A DNA stretch of 64,000 nucleotides from JASHPR01 sp963729365 (GCA_963729365.1 CAVSNQ010000018.1:372001-436000), one strand, 5' to 3'. Shown: positions 1 to 9,353, counted from the stretch's first letter. The notes: generated from the sequence alone by a model not told the origin. Numbers and translations are program-made.

Positions 1-1158
1 GTCCCGGCTCTCGCCCTCAGGCCGGGCCGCCTCATCCGGGTGCTGATGGGAGTGCGGACCTCTCGTGGTCAGCTCGGTGAGAGGGTGGCGAATCGCCCGC
101 CAGCCAGCGCCCTTCGGTACCTTCAGGCTGGCATAGGCGAGGGCGCCGGCCGGGATGGGCAGCCAGAAGTTCACCAGCCGCCAGGCGAGCACACCCAGGG
201 TCGCGACACTCCGGGTCAGGCCGAAGCCGATGAGCAGCACCGGCGTAACGGTGTCGATGATCCCGAGCCCGCCTGGTGTGACCGGGATGGCCCCGATCAC
301 GTTCGCGATCCCGTACGCGGCGAACAGCCCGACCGGGTTCGCGTACCCGCCGAAGGCGGCGATGAAGCACCACAGCGACGCCGCGTCGAGCAGCCAGTTG
401 AGCGAGGCCCAGGTGAGCGACTCGGTGAGCACGCGCGGGTTGGTGCCCAGAGCGCGGATCGAGGCCGCCGCCTGAAGCGCGATCTTCTCCAGGCGGTCGC
501 CGCCGACGCCGGGTATCCGCTCGCCGATGGCCCGGAGGATCCGCGCCGCCCGCTTCTCGCCGCGGGTGATGCCGAGGATCAGCGCCGCCATCACGGCCAG
601 GATCACCGCCCCGATGATGGCGACCGTCGCGTAGACCGGGCGGAAGCCGGACAGCGGGATCGAGATCACCAGGGCGATCCAGAGCAGGACATTCAGCACC
701 AGCGTGGAGCCCATGCCCTTGGTCGCCATCATCACGCCGACATCGGTACCCGGCACCCCCTCCGCGGTGAACAGCTGGTACCCGATCCCGGCGCTGCCGA
801 CCGTCCCCGCTGGAATGACGTGTGCCACCGCGGCCGCGGACAGGTCGATGCGGAACAGCCGGGACAGGCCCGGCCGGCCCTCCGGCGGCAGCAGCACCCG
901 GTTCAGCAGTGCATAGCAGAACAGGGACAGAGCCTCGAGGATCAGCCCGGCGATCATCCAGCCCACGTTCAGCCTGCCGAGCAGGTACAGGTCCTTGCTC
1001 GCCCCGACGAGTTCGGGGATGACCAGGTACTCGACGATCAGCGCCAGGATGAGGAGGATCGCGAGACGGCGCAGCGGGCGCCTGGCGGTCCGCAGCCTGC
1101 TTCGCCAGCCCTTTGGTGGCTCAGGGCGCTCATCGTCGTCGGCGGTCGGTCGGCTCAA
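1..1158 (-). CDS. Flippase-like integral membrane protein (LPG synthase TM / UPF0104 type), 3' end outside window
   Basis: Reading the minus strand gives 386 open codons that run off the left edge, so the C-terminus is missing. The protein is dominated by hydrophobic helices and has the family-like loop IPVTPGGLGIIDT, where a Pro/Gly-rich stretch precedes a transmembrane helix, as in YbhN/AglD/MprF transmembrane domains. Those proteins move or flip lipid-linked substrates; the substrate here is unknown. I chose a TTG start because its TTGA overlaps the stop of the upstream AI-2E gene, implying translational coupling. A short charged N-terminal tail rich in Asp, Glu and Pro precedes the first helix. 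No MprF catalytic domain is visible in the part present. Confidence 0.8.
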   Translation of the reverse strand, partial: MSRPTADDDERPEPPKGWRSRLRTARRPLRRLAILLILALIVEYLVIPELVGASKDLYLLGRLNVGWMIAGLILEALSLFCYALLNRVLLPPEGRPGLSRLFRIDLSAAAVAHVIPAGTVGSAGIGYQLFTAEGVPGTDVGVMMATKGMGSTLVLNVLLWIALVISIPLSGFRPVYATVAIIGAVILAVMAALILGITRGEKRAARILRAIGERIPGVGGDRLEKIALQAAASIRALGTNPRVLTESLTWASLNWLLDAASLWCFIAAFGGYANPVGLFAAYGIANVIGAIPVTPGGLGIIDTVTPVLLIGFGLTRSVATLGVLAWRLVNFWLPIPAGALAYASLKVPKGAGWRAIRHPLTELTTRGPHSHQHPDEAARPEGESRD

Positions 1159-2396
1159 CTGGTATCCAGGCGGCGGAACACTACTTCTTGCAGGAAGAGA
1201 CGGATCGCGGCTGCGGCCGGGATGGCCACCAGGGCTCCGACGATGCCCATCAGCGCGCCGCCGAGCAGCACGGCCACCAGCGACACCACGGCTGGCACCT
1301 GAACGGTCCTGCCCATGACTTTGGGGACGATGAGGTAGTCCTCGGCCAGCTTATAGCCGACGTAGAACCCGAGCGTGGCGACCGCCACCGGGAGCGACAC
1401 GGTCAGCGCGACCAGGGAGACGACCGCGCCGCCGATATAGGCGCCGATGACCGGGATCAAATCGAACAAGGCGACCATCAAGGCCAGCAGCACCGGGTAC
1501 GGCACGCCGAAGATCACCAGCCAGACGTAGGTGCCGATTCCGGCGATAGCGGAGGTTAGGAAGTTGCCCAGGACGTATCCACCCACCTTGGTGAAGATCT
1601 CGTCTCCGATCAGTATGACGCGGGTCCGCCGCGAGTGCGGAGCCAGCCGGTAGGCGAAGAGCCTGATCCGCGGCATGCTGAACAGGAAATAAACCACCAT
1701 CACGGCGATCAAGAGCATGGATGTGGCGGCGCTCAGGACGAGTTCCCCGGCGCCGAGCACCCCTCCGATCAGCGCGCTGCCCTTGCTGGACAGCAGGCCG
1801 GAGACCCGCTGCTGGATGTGATATTTCGCGTTCAGCTTGCCCAGCTCGGAATTGTGATCCTTCAGCGAGTGCGCATATTGCGGCAGGTGATTGGCCAGCG
1901 CGCCGGCCTGAGCGACCAGCGGCGGGATCGCGGCGGCCACGAAGCCGCCCAGCAGGGCAAACGCGGCCAGCAGGATCGTGAGGACGGCGGCCCGGCGCGG
2001 GAAGCGGTGGCGTTCCAGCCAGGTGACGGCCGGATCCAGCCCGGCCGCGATGAACAGCGCCAGGCCGATCAGGACCAGCACCGACCGCGCCCGGATCGTG
2101 AGTTCGACCAGCCCGTAGGTGACGGCGACTCCCGCAGCGGCGGCCATGCCTATGAAGAATGGCGAGCGCCGGTTGACCGGCCGTCCTAGTTCTCCCAGCC
2201 CGCCAGTCTCCTGCGCGATTTCAGCGGCCTCGGCGACCGCCTCTTCTATCCGGTCGGCGGACTCGTCCTCGCCGCCCGCGCCGCCGCCCGCGGTCGGCTG
2301 CGCTTGCGCGCTTGCCTCGGTGGCATCCGACTGCTCCTCGGCCGCATCCGCCAGCGACGACAGGGCGGCGCGCGGCTGCCCCTGGTCGACCGGCAT
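1155..2396 (-). CDS. AI-2E family transporter (PerM/YdiK type)
   Basis: A 413-residue polytopic membrane protein. An N-terminal cytosolic tail of about 75 residues rich in Ala, Glu and Gln is followed by paired hydrophobic helices, a central extracytoplasmic segment and the family-type motif FDLIPVIGAYIGG near the fourth quarter. Members export small molecules or act as Na+/H+ antiporters; the AI-2 role does not hold for all of them. The ATG at 2396 is preferred over upstream starts because a GAGGAC ribosome site lies just before it and the longer version adds Arg-rich non-family sequence. Its stop overlaps the TTG start of the flippase-like gene, so the two are probably one operon. Confidence 0.85.
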   Translation of the reverse strand: MPVDQGQPRAALSSLADAAEEQSDATEASAQAQPTAGGGAGGEDESADRIEEAVAEAAEIAQETGGLGELGRPVNRRSPFFIGMAAAAGVAVTYGLVELTIRARSVLVLIGLALFIAAGLDPAVTWLERHRFPRRAAVLTILLAAFALLGGFVAAAIPPLVAQAGALANHLPQYAHSLKDHNSELGKLNAKYHIQQRVSGLLSSKGSALIGGVLGAGELVLSAATSMLLIAVMVVYFLFSMPRIRLFAYRLAPHSRRTRVILIGDEIFTKVGGYVLGNFLTSAIAGIGTYVWLVIFGVPYPVLLALMVALFDLIPVIGAYIGGAVVSLVALTVSLPVAVATLGFYVGYKLAEDYLIVPKVMGRTVQVPAVVSLVAVLLGGALMGIVGALVAIPAAAAIRLFLQEVVFRRLDTS

Positions 2397-2627
2397 CAGG
2401 TGGTCCTCGGGCAGGTGCGGTCGGTGACGACGATGACGCGGGAGGGCACGGTCTTCTCCTGGTGACGCTGAGTGCCCCGGCGATTCGGTCAGGGCTAGGC
2501 AATATCGGCTGCCCCGCCTGGGGCTTCTCACACATCAGCGGCCTGGCATCACAGTCCGGCGACGGCTCGGCGTGTTTGCCCGGCCGCGTTCCGGGGAGTT
2601 TCCGGGCCGACTCCCAGGAGGCCGACA

Positions 2628-3473
2628 GTGACAACGCGGTTAGCACGGGGCAGAAGCCGCAGCGCCAGGTATGCGGGGCGGCGGGCGGCCCGGAGCCGGT
2701 CCCTCGGGCTGCTGGCCCGGGCCGGGTTCGCGGCTCGCGGGTTCTTGTATGTGATCATCGGCTGCATCGCGGTCGGCATGGCGTTCGGCCATTCGGGCCA
2801 TCAGGCGGACTCCGCCGGGGCGGTGCGCCTGGTGGCCGCGACGCCGGTCGGCCTGGTCGCGTTGTGGCTGCTGGTGGTGGGCTTCATCGGGCTGGCGCTA
2901 TGGCGGCTGTCCGAAGCCGCGTATGGCGGTCCCGGGCCTGGCGAGCAGAAGGCGAGCGTGCGCCTGGCGGCGCTGGGCAAGGCCGTCATTTATGGGTTCA
3001 TCGCGTTCAGCATCCTGAAGTTCGCGATCGGTGCTGGCGCGCCGAAATCGGGTAACGCCCAGTCAGCCGACCTCACGGCGGCGGCTCTGCGTCATCCAGG
3101 CGGCCAGATCGTGGTCGTCGGCGTTGGGTTGGCCTTCATCGTGTGCGGCGCATATATCGCCTACACCGCCTGGCGACGGGACTTTCTCAGGCAGCTCAGG
3201 CTCGCCGGTGCCAGCCCGCGGGTCCGGCGCATCGTCATCGGGCTAGGCCAGATCGGCGGCATCGCGCGCGGCGTGGTGTTCGCGGCGGTCGGGATCTTCC
3301 TCGTCATTGCCGGTGCCAGGGCCCAGCCCGGCCAGGCCAAGGGCATCGACGCCACCCTGCGGGCATTCGCCGCGACGCCGCTCGGCCCGTGGCTGCTCGT
3401 CGTGGTCGCGGCCGGGCTCGTCACGTTCGGCCTGTACTCCTGCTGCGAAGCCCGGTGGCGCAAGGTCTCATGA
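2628..3473 (+). CDS. DUF1206 family membrane protein
   Basis: A 281-residue protein with about six transmembrane helices arranged as three similar two-helix units, each beginning with a pattern like LLARAGFAARGFLYVIIG. This repeated Arg-Gly-Phe/Val entry into a helix is the hallmark of DUF1206 proteins of actinobacteria and cyanobacteria, whose function is unknown. The GTG start is supported by a strong AGGAGG site six bases upstream. It is divergent from the AI-2E gene and followed after about 75 bases by a MarR regulator on the same strand. Confidence 0.85.
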   Translation: MTTRLARGRSRSARYAGRRAARSRSLGLLARAGFAARGFLYVIIGCIAVGMAFGHSGHQADSAGAVRLVAATPVGLVALWLLVVGFIGLALWRLSEAAYGGPGPGEQKASVRLAALGKAVIYGFIAFSILKFAIGAGAPKSGNAQSADLTAAALRHPGGQIVVVGVGLAFIVCGAYIAYTAWRRDFLRQLRLAGASPRVRRIVIGLGQIGGIARGVVFAAVGIFLVIAGARAQPGQAKGIDATLRAFAATPLGPWLLVVVAAGLVTFGLYSCCEARWRKVS

Positions 3474-3547
3474 CCTGGCTGTCCGGGGCGCCCAGCCGGG
3501 AGGGCCTATGCTGCTGAAAGCGCGGGGAAACGACGAACGGTGAGGAC

Positions 3548-3967
3548 GTGCGTCAGCTGACCCTTGAGGACTACGAGAACTTGCTGGCGTTCCGCTCGAG
3601 CCTGCGGCGGTTCCTCCACTGGAGCGAGACCCGGGCGCGCGCCGCGGGCCTGACCCCGGCTCAGCATCAGCTGTTGCTGGCGGTCAAGGGCCACCGTGGC
3701 GCGCACGGCCCGGCCATCGGTGACCTGGCCGGCTACCTGATGCTCCGGCATCACAGCACCGTCGAGCTGGTCGACCGCGCCGAGGCTGGCGGCCTGGTCG
3801 AGCGGTGGGGCGACGAAGCCGACGGCCGTGTGACCCGGGTCCGGCTCACCGGCGAAGGCGAGGCGCGGCTGGCCCGGCTGACCCAGGCGCACCTCGACGA
3901 GCTGCAGAACCTCGCGCCGGTGCTTGACGCAGTCGTCGCCCAGTGGACCAGCCCGGTCCGCAGCTGA
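3548..3967 (+). CDS. MarR family transcriptional regulator
   Basis: A 139-residue winged-helix protein. The helix-turn-helix covers roughly residues 55-75, with the recognition-helix phrase LMLRHHSTVELVDRAEAGGL, followed by a beta-wing containing DEADGRVTRVRLT. These are typical of MarR repressors, which bind palindromes as dimers and release on binding small aromatics or on oxidation. The GTG start has GAGGAC immediately upstream. It ends four bases before the convergent small membrane gene at 3972. The nearest likely targets are the DUF1206 gene or the SDR operon, but no operator could be fixed by eye. Confidence 0.85.
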   Translation: MRQLTLEDYENLLAFRSSLRRFLHWSETRARAAGLTPAQHQLLLAVKGHRGAHGPAIGDLAGYLMLRHHSTVELVDRAEAGGLVERWGDEADGRVTRVRLTGEGEARLARLTQAHLDELQNLAPVLDAVVAQWTSPVRS

Positions 3968-3971
3968 CCAG

Positions 3972-4352
3972 CTACCGCGATCTCACCCGGCGCCGCGGGG
4001 GAAGCGCGGCTGACAGGCTCAGGACGGCGAATGCGGTCTCGATCAGCGCGTCGGTCAGGGTGGCGCGTCTCACCCGCCGGTCCGCCATGGCCAGCCCGGC
4101 CATGGACGCGGCATGCATGATGTCGACCGCCGCGCCGATCCCCAGCGATTCGGCGCTCGCCCCGGTTCCGGTGGTCACGGCCGCCTGCAGCAGATGGCGA
4201 GCGCCGAGCAACCGGGCCACGGCGCAGGTCCGGGGGCCCGCCGGACGGCCCGTGCACCAGCGGATCACCGGACCGGGAGCGACCAGCAGCGCACCGCCGT
4301 AGCCAGCGCGAACAGGCTGGAGCAAACCCAGCGCGGCGGAGATCGCCTTCAC
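3972..4352 (-). CDS. Small conserved hypothetical protein, last gene of the SDR operon
   Basis: The GTG start at 4352 overlaps the TGA of the SDR gene as GTGA, so I use it rather than the longer reading, which only adds Arg/Gly-rich sequence. The 126-residue product has moderately hydrophobic stretches (around GYGGALLVAPGPVI and a later Ala/Leu-rich segment) and an Arg-rich tail (RRRVRSR). It resembles the small membrane-associated hypotheticals that follow SDR genes in actinobacteria. Function unknown; coupling suggests it works with the SDR enzyme. Confidence 0.6.
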   Translation of the reverse strand: MKAISAALGLLQPVRAGYGGALLVAPGPVIRWCTGRPAGPRTCAVARLLGARHLLQAAVTTGTGASAESLGIGAAVDIMHAASMAGLAMADRRVRRATLTDALIETAFAVLSLSAALPPRRRVRSR

Positions 4353-5359
4353 CGGTGCCGGGCGCGCTTTCCCGCCACGATCCCGGTGGCGATCGCCGCG
4401 CCCGCGGTCAGGCCGGCCAGCACGCCCGGGCGCTCGGCCAGCCACAGTTGCGCGCTGCGGGGATGTGACCTGCTGTCAAAGACGCCGTGCGCCCCGTGAT
4501 CTCGACCGCCGGGTCCGTCGAGGGCCGCGTGCAGGTTGTCCGGCCGGCCGTCGTCAACCTGCTCGCTGGTCTGCTGCGAGTCGTAGCCGGTGCGGGCCAG
4601 GTACCTGTCCAGGATCGCGGGCACGAACTTGTTGGCCATGACGGTGGCCGCGGTGCTCGCCCCGACCCAGTACTGCCTCCTGCGCGGATGATCGGCGGCG
4701 AACACCACGCCGCGTGCTGCGACTTCCGGCTGGTAGATCGGCGGGACCGGCTGGGGATGCCGCGGCAGCCGGGAGCGCACCCAGGAGAACTGCGGCGTGT
4801 TCACGGCCGGCATCTGCGCGACCGTGATGTGCACGCCCGAGCCTTCATGCAGCAGCTCACAGCGCAGCGAGGACGTGAACCCGTTGATCGCGTGCTTGGC
4901 GCCGCAGTACGCCGACTGCAGCGGGATGCTCCGCGCTCCCAGGGCGGAGCCCACCTGCACGATCGTGCCGGACCCGCGCGGCCGCATGCGGGCCAGGGCC
5001 GCCATGGTCCCGTGCACGAACCCGAGATAGCTGACCTCCGTGACCCGCCGGAACTCGTCGGCTGAAATCTCCGCGAACGGCGAGAATACCGAGGTGAACG
5101 CGACGTTGATCCATACGTCGATGGGGCCGAAGAACTCTTCCACCTGCCGGGCAGCGTCCTCCACCTGCGCGTAGTCGGACACGTCGGCCGGGACCGCGAG
5201 GGCCTTGCCGCCGGCGTCCTCGACATTCCTGACCGCGCCGTCCAGGCCCACCTGGCCGCGCGCGATCAGCCCGACGTTGGCTCCCCGCTCGCCGTAGAGC
5301 TTGGCGGTCGCCCGGCCGATGCCGGCGCTGGCTCCGGTGATTACCACTGTCTCGGTCAT
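4349..5359 (-). CDS. SDR family oxidoreductase with C-terminal extension
   Basis: A 336-residue short-chain dehydrogenase. The cofactor motif TGASAGIG is at residues 8-15, Ser138, Tyr151 and Lys155 form the catalytic set (SAYCGAK), and the usual NNAG is changed to NVAF near residue 85. The first 250 residues are a classical NAD(P)(H) Rossmann enzyme. The remaining ~85 residues are a linker and a hydrophobic, Ala/Gly-rich C-terminal segment ending in basic residues, suggesting membrane association. An AAGGAGAAG ribosome site precedes the ATG. It is fourth in a leftward gene run behind GH15. The substrate is unknown. Confidence 0.88.
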   Translation of the reverse strand: MTETVVITGASAGIGRATAKLYGERGANVGLIARGQVGLDGAVRNVEDAGGKALAVPADVSDYAQVEDAARQVEEFFGPIDVWINVAFTSVFSPFAEISADEFRRVTEVSYLGFVHGTMAALARMRPRGSGTIVQVGSALGARSIPLQSAYCGAKHAINGFTSSLRCELLHEGSGVHITVAQMPAVNTPQFSWVRSRLPRHPQPVPPIYQPEVAARGVVFAADHPRRRQYWVGASTAATVMANKFVPAILDRYLARTGYDSQQTSEQVDDGRPDNLHAALDGPGGRDHGAHGVFDSRSHPRSAQLWLAERPGVLAGLTAGAAIATGIVAGKRARHR

Positions 5360-5396
5360 GGACCCTGCTTCTCCTTCGTGGTGGGGGTGTTCCCGG

Positions 5397-7157
5397 TCAC
5401 AGCTGATGCCAGGGCGACGCCAGGCGGGCGCCGCACTCGAGGACCATCGCGTGCACGAACGCCTGCGGAAGGTTTCCTCTCAGCTGGCGCTCGGTGACGT
5501 CGTACTCCTCGGCGTACAGGCCGGGTGCGCCGCACGCGGCCCGGTTGCGCTCGAACCAGCGGGCTGCCTCGAGTTCCTCGCCCTGCTGCTGCAGGGCGAG
5601 CGCGACGATGAACCCGCACAGCAGGAACGCGCCCTCGGACTGGCCGAGCGGCCGCTCGTCATGGCGGAAGCGGTAGGCGTAACCGTCCTGGGTCAGCTCG
5701 CCGGTGTAGGCGCGCAGAGTCTGGACGGTGCGCGGATCGTCCGCGGCCACGGCGCCGCGGATCGCGGGCATCAGCAGCGCGGCGTCCAGGCCCGGGTCGC
5801 CCGGGGAACGCTGCCAGCGCCCGGACGGATGGACCGCGTGTTCGGCGGTGTCCGCGAGGATCACGTCGGCGAGCGCGGACCACTCCGAGGCCTGTGGGTC
5901 GGTAGTGCAGTTCCTGGCCGCGGCCCGCAGCCCGGCCACGCAGATCAGCCGGCTGTGCGTCCACGCCTGGTTGTCGATTTCCCATATCCCGGCGTCGTCC
6001 TCGCGCCACCGCTGCGCGATCGCGCCAGCGGCGATCTCGGCTGCCTTCCGGCTCTCGGAGTCCAGCCGGTCGTGCTCGCCCGCGGCGGACAGCAGCAGCA
6101 GGGACTCGCCGAGGGCGTCGAGCTGGAACTGCCGGTTCACCCAGTTGCCGACCAGGTCAAACCCGCCGGGGTAGCCGGGCAGGTCGAGCCGGCGCTGGTC
6201 GGGGACTGGGCCGCCGGCGACGGTATAGGCGGGCACCAGCTTCGGGCCGTCCTCGTGCAGCCGGCCGGAGACGAAGCGCACGGCGTCATCGAGCAGCGGA
6301 TAAGCGCCGGCCGCAGCGGCCGCCCGGCCCGCGTAGACCTGATCCCGGATCCAGGCGTAGCGGTAGTCGTAGTTGCGCCCTTCCTCGGCCCGCTCGGGCA
6401 GGCTGGTCGTGGCCGCCGCGACCATCCCGCCGCACGAGCTGGTCAGGCCGCGCAGCACCACCTGCGCCTGCCGGGCGTCGCGCGGTGCGACGACCCCGTC
6501 GAGCGGCGGCGCGGCCTGGGCCCACCGCTCCTGCGTGGTGCGCCACAGCCCGGCGGCGGCGGCCGGCGCGTCGTGCAGCGGCTCGGCGGACAGCTCAAGA
6601 ACGAGGTCACGGCTTTGGCCTGCGGGCACGGTCGTGTTCATGGACAGCACGGACGCATGGCCCGCGCGGTGGACCTTGGCCTCGGCCACGTCGCCGGACC
6701 AGCGCAGGTGCAGGTCGCCCGCCCGGCCGGTCCAGGTGCCGTGATCGTCGCGGCTGACCGACCGCAGGCCGTGCTGGCCGAACCCAGCCCGGAGATCCAG
6801 GGTGACCTCGACCTTCGCGGGACAGTCGCGGGCCAGGATCTGCCGCAGCACCACGACCCGGCCTGCGTCGCCGGGGAACGTGAGTGCCTCGCGGCATTCG
6901 GTCATGCCGCTCGCGGTGATCCAGCGGCTGCGCCAGATCAGGCTGCCTTCCTCGTAGTAGCCGCCCCAGACGAACGTGTGCGCCGGCGTGACGGCGTAGA
7001 CGCCCTCGCCGCCGATGAGTGAGGAGAAGACCGCGTCGCTGTCCCAGCGCGGCGCGCACATCCACACGATGTCGCCGCGCGGGCTGACCAGCGCGCCTCG
7101 TTCCCCGTCGGCGATCAGCGCGTAGTCACGCAGCACATGCGGGTGAAATCTGGGCAT
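5397..7157 (-). CDS. Glycoside hydrolase family 15 (glucoamylase/trehalase-like)
   Basis: A 586-residue protein with the two-part GH15 architecture. The N-terminal beta-sandwich begins LRDYALIADGERGALVSPRG, and an (alpha/alpha)6 barrel follows. Barrel signatures include RNYDYRYAWIRDQ near residue 262 (family substrate-binding Trp/Arg/Asp) and GIWEIDNQAWTHSRL, which replaces the common GIWE-x-R-G general-acid segment. GH15 enzymes release glucose from alpha-glucans, and some actinobacterial members are trehalases. No signal peptide is seen, so it is probably cytosolic and fits the glycogen/trehalose genes nearby. The WEID variant makes the exact specificity uncertain. Confidence 0.85.
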   Translation of the reverse strand: MPRFHPHVLRDYALIADGERGALVSPRGDIVWMCAPRWDSDAVFSSLIGGEGVYAVTPAHTFVWGGYYEEGSLIWRSRWITASGMTECREALTFPGDAGRVVVLRQILARDCPAKVEVTLDLRAGFGQHGLRSVSRDDHGTWTGRAGDLHLRWSGDVAEAKVHRAGHASVLSMNTTVPAGQSRDLVLELSAEPLHDAPAAAAGLWRTTQERWAQAAPPLDGVVAPRDARQAQVVLRGLTSSCGGMVAAATTSLPERAEEGRNYDYRYAWIRDQVYAGRAAAAAGAYPLLDDAVRFVSGRLHEDGPKLVPAYTVAGGPVPDQRRLDLPGYPGGFDLVGNWVNRQFQLDALGESLLLLSAAGEHDRLDSESRKAAEIAAGAIAQRWREDDAGIWEIDNQAWTHSRLICVAGLRAAARNCTTDPQASEWSALADVILADTAEHAVHPSGRWQRSPGDPGLDAALLMPAIRGAVAADDPRTVQTLRAYTGELTQDGYAYRFRHDERPLGQSEGAFLLCGFIVALALQQQGEELEAARWFERNRAACGAPGLYAEEYDVTERQLRGNLPQAFVHAMVLECGARLASPWHQL

Positions 7158-7213
7158 CCGGGCCTGCTACCCAGCAGGCGCTGGTCCATGCCGTTATTCG
7201 CAGCAGCGGGCGC

Positions 7214-8524
7214 TCAGGCACCAATCCCGGGATCTGAGCCGGCCTTTCCCTCGTCGGCGGCCCAGCCGAAGATGCCCCTGGCCATCGTCGACGTCGCGGT
7301 GTCAGCCCGGGCCGCGAACACCCGGTGATGAACCTCCGCGATCGCGCGGTCGCCGGGAGCGGCCAGCCGGGCGAGCTCGGCCAGGTGGCCGGCGAGCCGC
7401 CGCTCCGTCTCCGCGCTGCCATCTCGGCCGTCGGCCGCTGAGGCGGCGGACAGCAGGGCCAGCGCCCGGTCGGCCAGCGCCGCTGGCCCGCCGGCCAGGG
7501 TGGCCAGCTCGGCGGCCAGCGACCGCTCGGGCGCCGGCTTGAGCGTGGCCGGGTTCCCGTCCCACCAGCCGCCGTAGAGCCGCCAGATGTTGCGGACGAT
7601 GAACTCGGGCTCGTCATACACCGGCCGCAGGTACGGGCGGGCTTCCAGGTCGGCGGGGGCCCGCACCGAGTGGATCGCGTCGTCCAGGCGGCCGCCGCGG
7701 TTCATCACCTCGAGAGTCTGGTCGACGAGCGCCTCGAGCAGTTCGGCGGTGTCGGCGAGAGCCAGCCGGACACGGTCGGCGCCGATGACGGGCAGGCCGT
7801 GACCCGGCAGCAGGTACTCGGCTCCCAGCGGGATCATCCGCCGCAGTGCGCTGGCCCATTCCCTCGGGTAGCGCTGCACCTTCTGCGGGTTGCCGGCGTT
7901 CGGCGACGCCCAGATGAACAGGTCACCGCAGCACAGCACCTTCCGGCCGGCGAGCCAGGTCACCGTGTGATCGTCGGTCTCGCCCTTCTCGTGCCGCAGC
8001 ATGAACGCGGCGCCGCCGACCTCCAGCCGCAGCTCATCGCGGTAGGTGCGATCCGGGTACCGGTAGTCGGTCGGCCAGCGGAATTCCCGCACACCGAACT
8101 GGCGCCGGTTGATCACCTCGTTGTAGCCGGCCGTGAGCACGTACCGGTCGAACCGCCGGGGCAGCGCCTCGTGCGCGACCACGACCGGGGCCGGCCAGCC
8201 GCTGTCCGCTGCCTCCGTCTGCCAGCGCGGCATCCCGCCCACGTGGTCGATGTGCCCGTGCGAGTATACGGCCGTGTTCAGCCGCTGGCCGCTCCAGCGC
8301 CGGAGCTCGTCGTGCACGGCCGCGGCCACGAAGGAGCTCCCCGTGTCCACCAGCACCAGACCGTCCTCCGTGGCGAACGCGGACACGTTGGCGAACGAAG
8401 GGAGGAACGCCACGCCGTCGCAGATCTCGGCCAGCCCGCCGCGGTGGCCGACCGGGTGATACTCGCTGCTCGTGATCTCGCCGCGCCATAGCCGGTCGGC
8501 CAGCTCAAGGATGTCGTCGGGCAT
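7214..8524 (-). CDS. Metallo-beta-lactamase fold hydrolase, alkyl sulfatase-like
   Basis: A 436-residue hydrolase with the zinc motif HGHIDH at residues 89-94, a later metal ligand region KGETDDHTVTW and a CCGDLF motif, then GHGLPV. About 150 C-terminal helical residues match the dimerisation region of BDS1/SdsA-type alkylsulfatases, including the LYGGWWDGNP motif. Family members hydrolyse alkyl sulfates or related esters. No signal peptide is evident. It sits between DUF664 and GH15 genes in a same-strand run with gaps of 27 and 56 bases. A GAGAGGTG ribosome site lies upstream. Confidence 0.85.
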   Translation of the reverse strand: MPDDILELADRLWRGEITSSEYHPVGHRGGLAEICDGVAFLPSFANVSAFATEDGLVLVDTGSSFVAAAVHDELRRWSGQRLNTAVYSHGHIDHVGGMPRWQTEAADSGWPAPVVVAHEALPRRFDRYVLTAGYNEVINRRQFGVREFRWPTDYRYPDRTYRDELRLEVGGAAFMLRHEKGETDDHTVTWLAGRKVLCCGDLFIWASPNAGNPQKVQRYPREWASALRRMIPLGAEYLLPGHGLPVIGADRVRLALADTAELLEALVDQTLEVMNRGGRLDDAIHSVRAPADLEARPYLRPVYDEPEFIVRNIWRLYGGWWDGNPATLKPAPERSLAAELATLAGGPAALADRALALLSAASAADGRDGSAETERRLAGHLAELARLAAPGDRAIAEVHHRVFAARADTATSTMARGIFGWAADEGKAGSDPGIGA

Positions 8525-8551
8525 TTCGGCCGGGCACCTCTCGTCGCCGCG

Positions 8552-9067
8552 TCACCGTCCGGTGACCCCGTCAATGCTCTCGCGCAGGAGGTCGGCGTGA
8601 CCGTTGTGGCGCGCATATTCGTAGATCATGTGCACGTAGACCATGCGCAGCGAGAACGTCTCGCCGCCCACGTCGAAGGTATCGGCGAAGTCCATGCCCG
8701 CCACGGCCTCGTCGGACCGGCGCCATTCCGCCTGCAAGCGCTCGACGTCCGCCCGGGCTTCGTCCGCCCTGACGTCGTCGAAGTCGGCGGCCCGGCCGCG
8801 GGACGGGTCGTACATCGGCTCGACGTGGCGTCCCGCCGCCCGTTCGCTGAACCAGATCCGCTCGACCTTGGCCAGGTGCCGGATCAGGCCGAGCGGCGAC
8901 AGGCGGGACGACAGGATCGGCCGACTGGCCAGCTGGTCGGCGGTCAGGCCGGCGCAGATGTTCAGCAGCGTGGCGCGCTGCCAGTTGAGGAAACCCTCGA
9001 GGATCGGGCGGTCGTCGCCGGTGAGTGGACCGTCAGCCGGGCCCACGGCCGGGAGTGTCCAGGTCAT
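8552..9067 (-). CDS. DinB/DUF664 family four-helix protein
   Basis: A 171-residue protein with the DinB-superfamily metal triad: His64 in LIRHLAKVERIWF and His154/His157 in ARHNGHADLLRE. The four-helix bundle fold is shared with bacillithiol- and mycothiol-dependent enzymes, and the DUF664 group is common in actinobacteria. A mycothiol-dependent S-transferase or isomerase role is possible but not shown by sequence. First gene of the leftward run, with the metallo-hydrolase 27 bases downstream. It is unrelated to the DNA polymerase called DinB at 38.6 kb. Confidence 0.85.
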   Translation of the reverse strand: MTWTLPAVGPADGPLTGDDRPILEGFLNWQRATLLNICAGLTADQLASRPILSSRLSPLGLIRHLAKVERIWFSERAAGRHVEPMYDPSRGRAADFDDVRADEARADVERLQAEWRRSDEAVAGMDFADTFDVGGETFSLRMVYVHMIYEYARHNGHADLLRESIDGVTGR

Positions 9068-9097
9068 CCCCGTAGCTTGTCACGAGCCGGGATAGCT

Positions 9098-9136
9098 GAG
9101 ACCGCCGCCGGGGTGGCGCAGCCCGGCGGCGGTCTC
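9098..9136 (-). terminator. Hairpin terminator downstream of the 55-residue gene
   Basis: A perfect 15-base stem (GAGACCGCCGCCGGG and its complement) with a nine-base loop sits between two minus-strand genes, just past the stop at 9146. No T-run follows, as is common for high-GC actinobacterial terminators. Confidence 0.6.
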
Positions 9137-9145
9137 GGTCGAAGG

Positions 9146-9313
9146 TCAGCGGCGGACGCGCCAGCCGACCCCGAGGCCGGCCAGGTGCAGCGCGACGCAG
9201 ATCAGCCCGAGGATCACCAGGCTGGCCGGCGCGAACACCGCGTCGGTGGCCGTGGAGGTTACCCGGATGATGAACGCGATAGCGAAAATAATGACGGCAA
9301 GTATGGCGAGCAT
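9146..9313 (-). CDS. Small two-helix membrane protein, 55 residues
   Basis: Not recognised by name. The product starts MLAILAVIIFAIAFIIRV, has a second hydrophobic helix (LVILGLICVALHLAG) and ends in GWRVRR. A clean AGGAGG site lies eight bases before the ATG and a strong hairpin follows the stop, which together make this a credible gene despite its size. It lies 40 bases downstream of another small membrane gene, so they are probably cotranscribed. Such proteins are widespread in actinobacteria next to stress sigma-factor genes; no function can be stated. Confidence 0.7.
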   Translation of the reverse strand: MLAILAVIIFAIAFIIRVTSTATDAVFAPASLVILGLICVALHLAGLGVGWRVRR

Positions 9314-9353
9314 CTGCAGTTCCTCCTGCTCAGTTCCTCTTTAGTCCCTGACG

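Noticed and set aside
40..1302. Long plus-strand open frame of 420 codons
   Set aside because: Its product is Gln/Arg/Asp-rich with no family, and the opposite strand encodes a clear membrane protein; this is a high-GC shadow.
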